Positions 36,301 to 42,175 of a stretch of DNA of 49,505 nt are shown here, in pieces. The notes under the pieces are model-generated. The model saw only the letters and a program-made list of their open reading frames with translations. It did no database searches and was not told where the DNA came from. Numbering within the stretch: the stretch's first letter is position 1; every line of letters starts with the position of its first letter. Position numbers and translations under genes: made by a program. The DNA comes from Pseudomonas batumici (GTDB lineage: Bacteria; Pseudomonadota; Gammaproteobacteria; Pseudomonadales; Pseudomonadaceae): positions 1 to 49,505 of the forward strand of contig NZ_JXDG01000036.1 in the NCBI RefSeq assembly GCF_000820515.1, given 5' to 3'.

Positions 36301-36996
36301 GCGGTGCTGATTGCGCTGCGGATCAAGGCGCATCAGGAGATCGCGCAAGTCGGCGAGCGGATCGCGGCGTTGCGCAAGCATTACGACCTGCCCTCGGCCG
36401 TGCGACTGTTGACCGAGCCGGGCCAGGCCCCGGGCTGGTACCTGCCGGACAGCGCGGAGCTGCTGTGTGCCCAAGGTCCGCAGGCGGACCATCGGTTGAC
36501 TTACCTGGGCAAGGCCGCAGGCCAGGCGGGCGGTTACATCCATGATGAAGACAACGGGCAACTGTGGTGCCTGGACAATCTGCAGTCGACGCCGGTGGGG
36601 CGCTACAGTTTTGTCCATTTGTCCGACGGCAACCTGATCCTGCAGCTCGACGACAGCAGCCCGGCGGATAGCGAACCGTTGCCGGTGCTGGAGGAGGCCG
36701 AGTGCCTGATGGTTTCCGGGCGCAGCCAGGGTGTGCATCACTACCCACTGGATCGTGGGCTGCTGAACCATTATCGACAGATCATCATTGACGAGCAGAG
36801 CCGTGATGCGGTCATCCATACCGATTCCGAGCGGCTGGTGTTGCAGCGCAGCGGCGAGGATCTGATGCTCTACGACAGCGACGCCCATACCAGCCTGCTG
36901 ATCCCGGATATCGAGCAGGCGGCGCAGCACGGGACGAAATTGCAACTGGCGCCCCAGGCGCTGAGCGGATTGCTGGCGGGGCTGAGCCGTCCGTGA
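30337..36996 (+). CDS. Large single-chain toxin: methyltransferase-like domain, C80 autoprotease, TcdA/TcdB-type pore-forming region
   Basis: This is a 2219-residue protein (about 245 kDa) starting at an ATG with GGAGA upstream. Residues 1-60 are low complexity. Residues about 250-620 resemble a D12-class adenine methyltransferase: EPMAGSG (285-291, the FxGxG-type SAM motif), LNDINPL (308-314), and AQVLIINDF (near 562-570), where Dam has VLISNHD. The catalytic DPPY is not seen; the aligned position reads LILLSGHF (529-536). Residues about 708-895 are a C80 cysteine protease domain with His779 (AVGHGRD) and Cys828 (ISLVGCAL). Residues about 1060-1350 match the TcdA/TcdB pore-forming region, including a long Ala/Gly hydrophobic stretch (about 1167-1230). 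Residues 1350-2219 are beta-rich and unassigned, without CROP or RTX repeats. By analogy with clostridial toxins, the C-terminus binds cells, the middle translocates, the protease releases the N-terminal effector. No secretion genes adjoin it. The 31440-31500 stretch is strikingly AT-rich. Confidence 0.85.
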   Translation: MGVGVATTRDGMDGDGSSGSRKRPGSTVRNEGGRPRILENEAGVATQGNEPGPFGINLALWGRSKRYNEAGETFDSQVILELGEVPGTADAIRSLGLQHPDKPAVWFRLNGQGYALVLGDPTHMNGYARILVLGAAGAEGTLSGYTPALLENKISEFRGWLRDRYHFGSYGLKGSIYEDYLSTVSNWNTRHPAYPVTGMGGDGKRDPDFWRKVKERLRDSRGTRAEKVRALSQMDLRVDLRGLTFFNMPGSVANELEQVDGALIADILHRRSEGTHEPVVTRVIEPMAGSGVYSNWVRAQGFKGKVILNDINPLIALTQSEVVSHPQGVTRGVQEIKSDLLAISRQHGFDFDDNLSMSFERVFPDDVPLSKKKDEERIRKQEKLKEFVRQDRADNLRQAVKDYFEDSLAELISLKDGKMVVDEPAVTQSGRLTARTRVAALFYVMQNAANHSGAVTIKQVPSVGYRLHLPLSLLTAEKHYNVHLLPLITNERKLFFISRLHGGNLDTTEFLNGDGWELFTRADVGPGDLILLSGHFSNSYLSVEEFYEKVDRYVTRAVEKGAQVLIINDFSEAKEQGFKQRGFQVSRHARSNDNKRSYLLALRNVVAASSTPEVLNNRLRDFVVAMHDIEKRVGFIPGEVLVGWSDEDYYDPEAAQRANVEQWALAAADDEGREPLSQADSVLNRDEVGEWDLPAPAASNEGESTSRFDYQLIVQLEDNRTVRQAAIDLAGKHPSNSLLLQLDVAGKLRFAEGQDALLARINQLNRKGKNHWRLQAVGHGRDDAAGQRTLAGYLPSELAQTLKQLLDNPLQPGQARAVAPEHISLVGCALVDNEPTATSSYIQAFVHALDREKLSVRSVAAHSAKIIVNPQGGKRGVTLTDTKLVLRRSGDTWMAVVAPGKTGYDDSLLLTETLGEKLAQLGLKKQRLGVVSRAQEFQQGMAQLYRDNDLSEGEWLPLWHRLTQEEAAKGGEYRLEFVQVAHPEQPTRVVRLTDRRVVEFMQDYNRQLTKVAQAREVQGEHLAGQPGEPEGEALDGLNALFIVQTLFAWFSHKSRTEVSGGELTGVLGCSLQVHGWLNTAQIIHGTVMDVVKVVQLFRSALAISKGKAFFSQAQSLNVMSSISKLNIGVGLFLNLGSVVLDAIELSQAQNEAQRAVFGTQLAFDSAGLALGVFSLGASMAANAGIVGAATASGFAGALAAPLAGLGIGFSALAQAFSAVAEEAAQVGSYFAGLDAAYRQGGYRRVERKNSTDHVQDDAPGHVLMESIPGAVISTLDLRRQQLTLDSQYLYRNDPTNAVGSGRSNYFFWWPGRGANLDKNLAINIREGIGYRQAQVSFVPGDAVLVLPMTAKSYLNYEYMILPFATSRNDHGFDVLRRLEEDGRFDFDFYAFPGERIVRRIMPEYVETPVRVLLDAQERDILVPALPDILQGKLSYQLEGEGGHYRLSLQDGVSISLGGTANSRWTLDARQLKEAAISLNGNRLQVGSLAITLSEHCGEISLINASGELFSVDREKQQLILLEADGSGFMDWQALHAHLKQLTADSPHSQPFVAVDHYRRAGYDIGRAFYQVSLDRFIYTDYPQASEFLGEALLGGIVEDKAWFYRGADVWQVAIATGQVLVQYRPRSFGGNITHSSLVQRDGQLLLAIEELLPDCSVEHIYRVEEASLKLLAIHRVGQLFNPGENSLALLSAAAHWRDPLQRMTERQVSATHAQVVTCAASQGQTTERQWLVFNNEYLLPRVVRANLGAAMAQDLSLVGSTGGDKPGFYFYDPHGRRAYFQADEGMSGTPATAVALGEVSAVRGGDQSPWLALTAEGSLWLLDRGTARLAGVVASWLSRHREDLTAELGRLASAAPARLDNLVLWGLGGLAGKTTGAWYDCAAQRLVQGGGNLDGRQNLTYLGLTADDRHAWILDGESRQLYRQALLPAETELTFSEPLLPSPAAPDALAWSAPQQWIRGQRQGTRLHLESSDGVMVLLPVAATLTERAVLIALRIKAHQEIAQVGERIAALRKHYDLPSAVRLLTEPGQAPGWYLPDSAELLCAQGPQADHRLTYLGKAAGQAGGYIHDEDNGQLWCLDNLQSTPVGRYSFVHLSDGNLILQLDDSSPADSEPLPVLEEAECLMVSGRSQGVHHYPLDRGLLNHYRQIIIDEQSRDAVIHTDSERLVLQRSGEDLMLYDSDAHTSLLIPDIEQAAQHGTKLQLAPQALSGLLAGLSRP

Positions 36997-37104
36997 CGAG
37001 GCAGGCCGTCCCGTCGCGGCACTGAAGTCGATGCTGCCGCGGGTATATTATGGGGTGAGGCGTTGTCCAACCCCATAACGAACTCATGCTTGAAGAGAGG
37101 CGTC

Positions 37105-37449
37105 ATGAACAGACCAGTCTTCGCGCTGGCAACCCCGCTGGTCGTTGGGCTTCTGATCGCTGTCACGCCCGTCGAGGGTGCTTCCCTGCCTGCGACGCCA
37201 TGGCTGGCGCAGAACCTGCTCAACAGCGACAACCCCTATAACAGCCCGATTCGCCGCGCCAACCCCAACAGTCGCCAGGGTTCGGAGTCCAGCGCACCGC
37301 CCTTGCGCGGTCCCAATACGTTGCCCAAGCCACGACCCTCGACGATCGAAAACGGCGCGATCCAGAATGGCTACCCCCGTGACCAGTCAGCACCGATGGC
37401 GGTGCCGATCAGTCCGGGGACCCGCAGCGATCCGAATTCGCAACGCTGA
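37105..37449 (+). CDS. Small exported Pro/Asn/Ser-rich hypothetical protein
   Basis: This is a 114-residue protein with a signal peptide (residues 1-26, FALATPLVVGLLIAV, then VEGAS). The mature part is polar and rich in Pro, Asn, Ser and Arg, probably disordered. A frame from 37063 is open, but the ATG at 37105 with AGAGG (4-nt spacing) starts at the signal peptide. It lies 108 bp downstream of the toxin gene on the same strand, and its 3' end overlaps the opposing GNAT gene by 63 bp. I do not recognise a family; a link to the toxin is only positional. Confidence 0.6.
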   Translation: MNRPVFALATPLVVGLLIAVTPVEGASLPATPWLAQNLLNSDNPYNSPIRRANPNSRQGSESSAPPLRGPNTLPKPRPSTIENGAIQNGYPRDQSAPMAVPISPGTRSDPNSQR

Positions 37450-37911
37450 GCCATGGTGCTCGAGAATGCATTTCTCCAGGCGCAGGGCGTCGGTGTGGTC
37501 CGCGTAGTAATCGCTGATCCGTCCGAAGCGGCGATAACCATTGCGTTCGTAGAGGCCGATGGCGGCGCTGTTGTCGGTGCGCACCTCCAGGCGCAGGTAG
37601 GCGCAGTCATGTTCCAGGGCGCAGGCTTCGCTGCGGTGCAACAGCGCCTTGCCGAGGCCAGTACCGCGGGCATGGGGGGCGATGGCGATCGAGTAAAGGC
37701 GCGCCAGGGAGGTGCCGCGATGAAACAGCACCAGGGCATAACCGGCCAGTCGAGCGTCGGGTTGCTCGGCGACCAGCAGTTGCGCGTGGGCCCGACTGAT
37801 CATCCACTGGAAGCTGCGCGGGGTCAGCCGGTCGGTGGTGAAACAGTGTTCTTCCAGTTCCAGCAAGGCGGGCAAATCGTCGGGCGTGGCAACGCGAAAG
37901 ACAAGATCCAT
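37387..37911 (-). CDS. GNAT-family N-acetyltransferase
   Basis: This is a 174-residue acetyltransferase. The acetyl-CoA motif is in LYSIAIAPHARGTGLGKALL (residues about 71-90), and the C-terminal strand pattern LRLEVRTDNSAAIGLYERNG is that of RimI-like enzymes. The last 20 residues are Arg/His-rich and lie where the frame overlaps the end of the opposing small gene. It is divergent from an RLAN/RimK ATP-grasp gene (93 bp apart); GNAT and ATP-grasp ligases are known partners in predicted amidoligase systems. The substrate is not identifiable. Confidence 0.88.
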   Translation of the reverse strand: MDLVFRVATPDDLPALLELEEHCFTTDRLTPRSFQWMISRAHAQLLVAEQPDARLAGYALVLFHRGTSLARLYSIAIAPHARGTGLGKALLHRSEACALEHDCAYLRLEVRTDNSAAIGLYERNGYRRFGRISDYYADHTDALRLEKCILEHHGSALRIRIAAGPRTDRHRHRC

Positions 37912-38003
37912 ATAACCACCGTAAAAGTTGTGTAACGAAACGGGACTTTCAAAAAACTTCGTGCTTAATAGGAAGTGTCTTGTTTTTCATGGGGCCGGTT
38001 TCT

Positions 38004-39590
38004 ATGTCAGCGGTACAAGGTCATTGGCGCGAAGTATCCGAGCAAACTTCACTGACAGCAATAAGCACGACAACTATTTTGTCTGCTGCAAATAACCCCG
38101 GTAGTCAGTTGGTTATTATCGTCGAGCGCAAGGAAGACTGGACCTCTTATTTTCCCAGCGAAGACATCGTCACCGCTCAGGAGTACCTTGAGCAAACCCG
38201 TGTCAGCGAGCCCGGCAAGCGTGTGCAGGTGATCAACCTGTGCCGTAGCTACAAATACCTGGGCCACGGTTATTACTGCTCGCTGCTGGCCGAGGCGCGT
38301 GGGCACAAGGTCATTCCATCGGTGCGCACGATCAGCGAATTGACCCGCAAGGCGCTCTACGGACTGGCCCTGGATGATCTGGACAAAACCCTCGACAAGG
38401 CCCTGGGGCATCAACTTTACCAAGGCACCGAGGGGTTTACCCTGACCTTGTATTTTGGCAGTACGGTGATCGAACCGTTACAGGACCTGGCGCGGCAGTT
38501 ATTTGAAGTTTTTCCCTGCCCGATATTGCTGGTCGAATTCAAGAAGAGCAACGCCTGGCATATCGAAGGGGTCAAGTCGGGGACCCTGCACAAGTTGTGC
38601 GAAGATCGGGAAGATCATTTCGCCCAGGCCCTCGACGGTTTCAGTCGCAAGATCTGGCGGGTGCCCCGTTCGCGGCGTCTGGCCCGTTATGACCTGGCGG
38701 TCCTGCACGATCCGCAGGAAACCCTGCCACCTTCCAATGCCCGGGCGCTGGAGAACTTTATCCGGGTCGGCAAGGGCCTGGGCATCGATGTCGAATTGAT
38801 CGGGAAAAAGGATTATTCGCGTATCGCCGAGTACGACGCCTTGTTGATCCGTGAGACCACCAGTGTCGACAACCACACCTACCGTTTTGCCAAGAAAGCC
38901 GAAAGCGAGGGCCTGGTGGTCATGGATGATCCGACCTCGATCCTGCGCTGTACCAACAAGGTGTACCTGACCGACCTGCTGAAGAGCCACAAGCTGGGCA
39001 TGCCCGCCACCGAGATTCTCTACAAGGAACGACCGGAGGACTTCGAACGGGTAGGTGAGCGACTGGGGTTCCCCCTGGTGCTGAAAATCCCCGACGGCTG
39101 TTTCTCCCGTGGCGTGATCAAGGTCGAAAGCCAGCAGGCATTGCTGGAGGCCACCGCCGAGTTGTTCGAGCATTCGGTCCTGTTGCTGGCCCAGGAATTT
39201 TTCTACACCGAATACGACTGGCGCATCGGTGTGCTCAATCGCAAACCGATCTTCGCCTGCCAGTACTTCATGTCCAAGGGCCATTGGCAGATCTACAACC
39301 ACAAGGCCAAGGGCCAGGACATCAACGGCGAATGCCGTACCCTGGCGGTTCACGAGGCGCCGCGGGCGGTGGTGGAACTGGCGGTCAAGACCGCCAACCT
39401 GATCGGCGACGGCCTGTACGGCGTGGACCTCAAGCAGTCCGGCGACAAGGTGGTGGTGATCGAGGTGAACGACAACCCGAACCTGGACGCCGGCATCGAG
39501 GATGCCTATCTACAGGATGACCTCTACGGCCTGGTGCTCGAGGAGTTCGTCCGGCGCCTGGAACTCAAGCGTCGCGGCCAGGCCTGGTAG
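38004..39590 (+). CDS. RimK-family ATP-grasp ligase with RLAN N-terminal domain
   Basis: This is a 528-residue predicted amide-bond-forming ligase. Residues about 35-230 form the RimK-like ATP-grasp N-terminal (RLAN) domain: VIIVERKEDWTSYFPSED and NLCRSYKYLGHGYYCSLLAE. Residues about 240-520 form the ATP-grasp fold: LKIPDGCFSRGVIKV (ATP-binding loop), LAQEFFYTEYDWRIGVLN, and the metal-site end GLYGVDLKQ with VVVIEVNDNPNLDAGIED. An ATG at 37980 is in frame, but 38004 starts nearer the conserved domain. RLAN ligases are proposed to make or modify peptides; the product is unknown. The divergent GNAT gene may act with it. A downstream leader peptide and attenuator separate it from the next gene. 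Confidence 0.85.
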   Translation: MSAVQGHWREVSEQTSLTAISTTTILSAANNPGSQLVIIVERKEDWTSYFPSEDIVTAQEYLEQTRVSEPGKRVQVINLCRSYKYLGHGYYCSLLAEARGHKVIPSVRTISELTRKALYGLALDDLDKTLDKALGHQLYQGTEGFTLTLYFGSTVIEPLQDLARQLFEVFPCPILLVEFKKSNAWHIEGVKSGTLHKLCEDREDHFAQALDGFSRKIWRVPRSRRLARYDLAVLHDPQETLPPSNARALENFIRVGKGLGIDVELIGKKDYSRIAEYDALLIRETTSVDNHTYRFAKKAESEGLVVMDDPTSILRCTNKVYLTDLLKSHKLGMPATEILYKERPEDFERVGERLGFPLVLKIPDGCFSRGVIKVESQQALLEATAELFEHSVLLLAQEFFYTEYDWRIGVLNRKPIFACQYFMSKGHWQIYNHKAKGQDINGECRTLAVHEAPRAVVELAVKTANLIGDGLYGVDLKQSGDKVVVIEVNDNPNLDAGIEDAYLQDDLYGLVLEEFVRRLELKRRGQAW

Positions 39591-39650
39591 GCGAGCGCGG
39601 TGATGCATCCGACCATTGACTTGGCCCCGGCTCCCGGATAACGTCGCTGC

Positions 39651-39716
39651 ATGACTTCCGTCCAGCGTTTTTCTCAGCCAAGCATTATTACCGCCATTCC
39701 TTATCTGGCGGGCTGA
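39651..39716 (+). CDS. Leader peptide of the threonine dehydratase gene (attenuator control)
   Basis: A 21-codon frame starts ATG ACT TCC and ends with PSIITAIPYLAG-stop. Codons ATT ATT ACC GCC ATT (39684-39698) give Ile-Ile-Thr-Ala-Ile, which fits sensing of isoleucine and threonine by ribosome stalling. The end of the frame carries GGCGGG (39707-39712), complementary to the left arm (CCCGCC, 39736-39741) of the terminator 16 nt downstream. Stalling would free it as an antiterminator; full translation would cover it and permit termination. No strong ribosome site is visible. A possible -35 TTGACT is at 39616. Confidence 0.65.
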   Translation: MTSVQRFSQPSIITAIPYLAG

Positions 39717-39732
39717 CCTGTATCTGTTACCC

Positions 39733-39758
39733 AAACCCGCCTCCGAGGCGGGTTTTTT
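39733..39758 (+). terminator. Attenuator terminator ahead of the threonine dehydratase gene
   Basis: AAACCCGCCT (39733-39742) pairs perfectly with AGGCGGGTTT (39746-39755) around a 3-nt loop, with six T at 39753-39758. It lies between the leader peptide stop and the structural gene start (39799), so it must be bypassed for expression. It can compete with a GGCGGG stretch inside the leader reading frame. Confidence 0.88.
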
Positions 39759-39798
39759 CTTTCTGTCTCCGAGGCCAAACGATCACCCGGAGACCGCC

Positions 39799-40827
39799 AT
39801 GACCCGTACCGTCACCACCCGCCTGGAACCTGCCACCGATACCCGTCTGCTCGGCGACTATGTGCGAAAGATCCTCGCCGCGCCGGTCTATGACCTGGCG
39901 ATCTGTACGCCCCTGCAAGTGGCGCCGGCGCTGTCCCTGGCCCTGGGCAATCAGATCCTGCTCAAGCGCGAGGACCTGCAACCGACGTTCTCCTTCAAGA
40001 TCCGTGGGGCCTACAACAAGCTGGCCCAGCTCAGCGAGGCCCAGCGTCGCTGCGGCGTGGTGACGGCGTCGGCGGGTAACCACGCCCAGGGCGTGGCCCT
40101 GGCGGCCCGGACCCTGGGGATCCAGGCGACGATCGTCATGCCCACCAGTACGCCGGAACTGAAAGTGCAGGGGGTGCGCAGTCGCGAAGCCACGGCCGTG
40201 CTGCAGGGAGAGAGTTTTCCGTTCGCCCTGGCCCATGCCCTGCAACTGGCCGAGGAGCGCGGCTACACCTTCGTCTCGCCGTTCGACGATCCGCAGGTGA
40301 TCGCCGGGCAGGGCACCGTGGCCATGGAGTTGCTCAACCAGCACCCCGGGCCGCTGGATGCGATCTTCGTCCCGGTAGGCGGTGGCGGGTTGATCGCCGG
40401 GATCGCCGCCTACGTCAAATACCTGCGGCCACAGGTGCGGATCATCGGCGTGGAGTCGGAACACTCCAATTGCCTGCAAGCGGCGCTAAGGGCCGGGGAG
40501 CGGGTGGTGCTGCCACGGGTCGGGACCTTCGCCGATGGCGTGGCCGTGGCGCAGATCGGCGCATATGGCTTTGAAATCTGCCGCGAGCATGTCGACGAGG
40601 TTATCACCGTCAGCAACGACCAGTTGTGCAGCGCGATCAAGGACATCTATGACGATACCCGCTCCATCACCGAACCTTCCGGTGCACTGGCGGTGGCGGG
40701 CATCAAGCAGTACGTGGCCGACCATGGGCTGCGTGACCAGACCCTGGTGGCGATCAACTCGGGGGCGAACATCAACTTCGACAGTCTTCGCCATGTGGCC
40801 GAGCGCGCAGCCCTGGGCGCTGCATGA
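39799..40827 (+). CDS. Threonine dehydratase (ammonia-lyase), short form without ACT domain
   Basis: This is a 342-residue PLP enzyme that converts threonine to 2-oxobutanoate and ammonia, the first step toward isoleucine. The PLP lysine is in TFSFKIRGAYNK (about residues 61-72), the phosphate loop is VGGGGLIAGI (about 194-203), and SAGNHAQGVALAAR is the substrate loop. Length matches the catalytic domain of IlvA or the catabolic TdcB (about 330), and the C-terminal ACT-like regulatory domain of full IlvA (about 500) is absent, so classic isoleucine feedback inhibition is unlikely. The Ile/Thr leader attenuator upstream suggests control by transcription instead. A related serine/threonine lyase activity cannot be excluded. 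Confidence 0.9.
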   Translation: MTRTVTTRLEPATDTRLLGDYVRKILAAPVYDLAICTPLQVAPALSLALGNQILLKREDLQPTFSFKIRGAYNKLAQLSEAQRRCGVVTASAGNHAQGVALAARTLGIQATIVMPTSTPELKVQGVRSREATAVLQGESFPFALAHALQLAEERGYTFVSPFDDPQVIAGQGTVAMELLNQHPGPLDAIFVPVGGGGLIAGIAAYVKYLRPQVRIIGVESEHSNCLQAALRAGERVVLPRVGTFADGVAVAQIGAYGFEICREHVDEVITVSNDQLCSAIKDIYDDTRSITEPSGALAVAGIKQYVADHGLRDQTLVAINSGANINFDSLRHVAERAALGAA

Positions 40828-40838
40828 GTCGGGGCGGA

Positions 40839-41339
40839 TTATTCGCGGCTGGCAGGCTTGATCAGCTTGGACGGCGACCAGATCCGGTAACGGATCTCGA
40901 TGTCATCGGGGGCGTAGATCACCAACGGCAGCTTGCTGTTGTAGCGCAGCATGTAGCCCTCGCCGATCACCGGGACGAAGTCTTTTTTCGTCTTGCTGCC
41001 GGGTGGGCAGGCCATCAGGGTGGACACCGGCCCGGTGGCTTTCTCCAGGCGGTAATAGGAGTAGCTCCAGCCCTCGAGGTTTTTCTCGTCGAGGTTGCCG
41101 CCCAGGCGCTTCTGGTTGCAATCGACGGTCATGACCTTGCCGGCGATGATCTCGACCCGGTGATCGGAGTCCTTGGTCATCTTCGGCACGCGAATGACCG
41201 AGCGCGTGAAACCGTCCTCGGCCTTGGGGAAGGGGGCCAGGTCCGCTTTGTCGGCGGCGAATGCGCCGGTGGTGGTGAGCGCCAGCAGGAAGGTTGCGGC
41301 GATAGTGGTCGAATTCATGAGCTCTCGTTGCCCTGTCAT
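40839..41339 (-). CDS. eco: Ecotin, periplasmic serine-protease inhibitor
   Basis: This is a 166-residue exported inhibitor that forms dimers and blocks trypsin-, chymotrypsin- and elastase-like proteases, protecting the cell from host proteases. A signal peptide (FLLALTTTGAFAAD) precedes the ecotin fold: TVDCNQKRLGGNL, GWSYSYYRLEK, the reactive loop PVSTLMACP with P1 Met, and MLRYNSKLPLVIYAP. The two Cys (in VDC and MAC) form the conserved disulphide. The ATG at 41339 has GAGGGAG with good spacing; an ATG at 41318 is the alternative. Its end is 11 bp from the end of the threonine dehydratase gene on the other strand. Confidence 0.95.
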   Translation of the reverse strand: MTGQRELMNSTTIAATFLLALTTTGAFAADKADLAPFPKAEDGFTRSVIRVPKMTKDSDHRVEIIAGKVMTVDCNQKRLGGNLDEKNLEGWSYSYYRLEKATGPVSTLMACPPGSKTKKDFVPVIGEGYMLRYNSKLPLVIYAPDDIEIRYRIWSPSKLIKPASRE

Positions 41340-41547
41340 GAGGGGGACTCCCTCGTTTGATGGATGCGGTGGCGGCACGGTGCCGAATGACACTGGCTTT
41401 GGATGCCGGTCCAGGCCAGGGGCGTCTGCCACGATACCGGCAAACGGCATGACCCTAGAAGCCATTTAATGCATTTTGCACGGGCGCGCTGGCCCATTAG
41501 CGCTTTAACGCCTCGAATTTTCCAATAAACAATAATTCATCTTGTTT

Positions 41548-41563
41548 CGGCACATCGAGTGCA
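41548..41563 (+). promoter_or_regulatory. Candidate sigma54 promoter upstream of the DUF1652 gene
   Basis: CGGCACATCGAGTGCA has GG and GC 10 nt apart and keeps the GGCAC and TGC blocks of the -24/-12 consensus. The start would be about 170 nt upstream of the gene at 41745. The 405-bp gap 41340-41744 is AT-rich around 41500-41620 and holds no gene I can support. No regulator gene lies close by. Confidence 0.35.
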
Positions 41564-41744
41564 TGGCGATTGTGTTGGATTGTCGGACGAATAACCTTAA
41601 CGGTCTGTGTGAAAGGGCCTAATCTAGAAAACGGTGTCGTCCTCCATGGCCGGACCGGGCGCCCGCTTCAGACGCAGATGTGAATGGCTGACCCTGGCTG
41701 TTCTGCCAAAGACCTGGCCGTCTCACATAAAGGAGAGAGTCGCC

Positions 41745-42014
41745 ATGCAAGTATTGTCCACGTTGGAATTACGCAACATCATCGAAAGCAGTTTCCTGCC
41801 CACGCGCTGCCAATGCAGCCTGGGAGCGGACGAGTCGTTGACGGTCAAGGTCTTCGATCGAAAATCCGAACGGGTGGACCTGGTGGTCACCGGCATCCAG
41901 GCTTCGACGCTGGACAGCAGCCGGGCCATTTCCGACCTGATTGCAGAACTGCGCTATGACCTGAAAACGCATCAGGCCAGTGCCCCTGGCGAAATGAAAG
42001 CCCGGGCGCGCTGA
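41745..42014 (+). CDS. DUF1652 family protein
   Basis: This is an 89-residue soluble protein of the DUF1652 family, small proteins mainly found in Pseudomonas and of unknown function. Typical features are LSTLELRNIIESSFLPTRCQ at the N-terminus, LTVKVFDRKSERVDLVVTGI in the middle and a helix ISDLIAELRYDL near the end. The ATG at 41745 has AAGGAGAGAG upstream; the longer frame from 41634 is not needed. A diverged relative is encoded at 47443-47733. Confidence 0.85.
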   Translation: MQVLSTLELRNIIESSFLPTRCQCSLGADESLTVKVFDRKSERVDLVVTGIQASTLDSSRAISDLIAELRYDLKTHQASAPGEMKARAR

Positions 42015-42175
42015 CGCGCCGCCTCATTTGCGCCCATCAAGGCACGCGCTTGCGACAGGGGAGCGCGTGCCCCATGGAAAATCTTCACGCCAACGGATAG
42101 AACCCTTAACCTCAGTGTCGAACTGCCAGTAAACTGCGCATCTTCCCCTGTACCATCCATCTCCAGAGGTTTTGC

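Noticed and set aside
30337..36996. Toxin as part of a mobile element, T6SS or type I secretion locus
   Set aside because: No integrase, transposase, tRNA target, VgrG/PAAR marker, RTX repeats or secretion genes are present around it.
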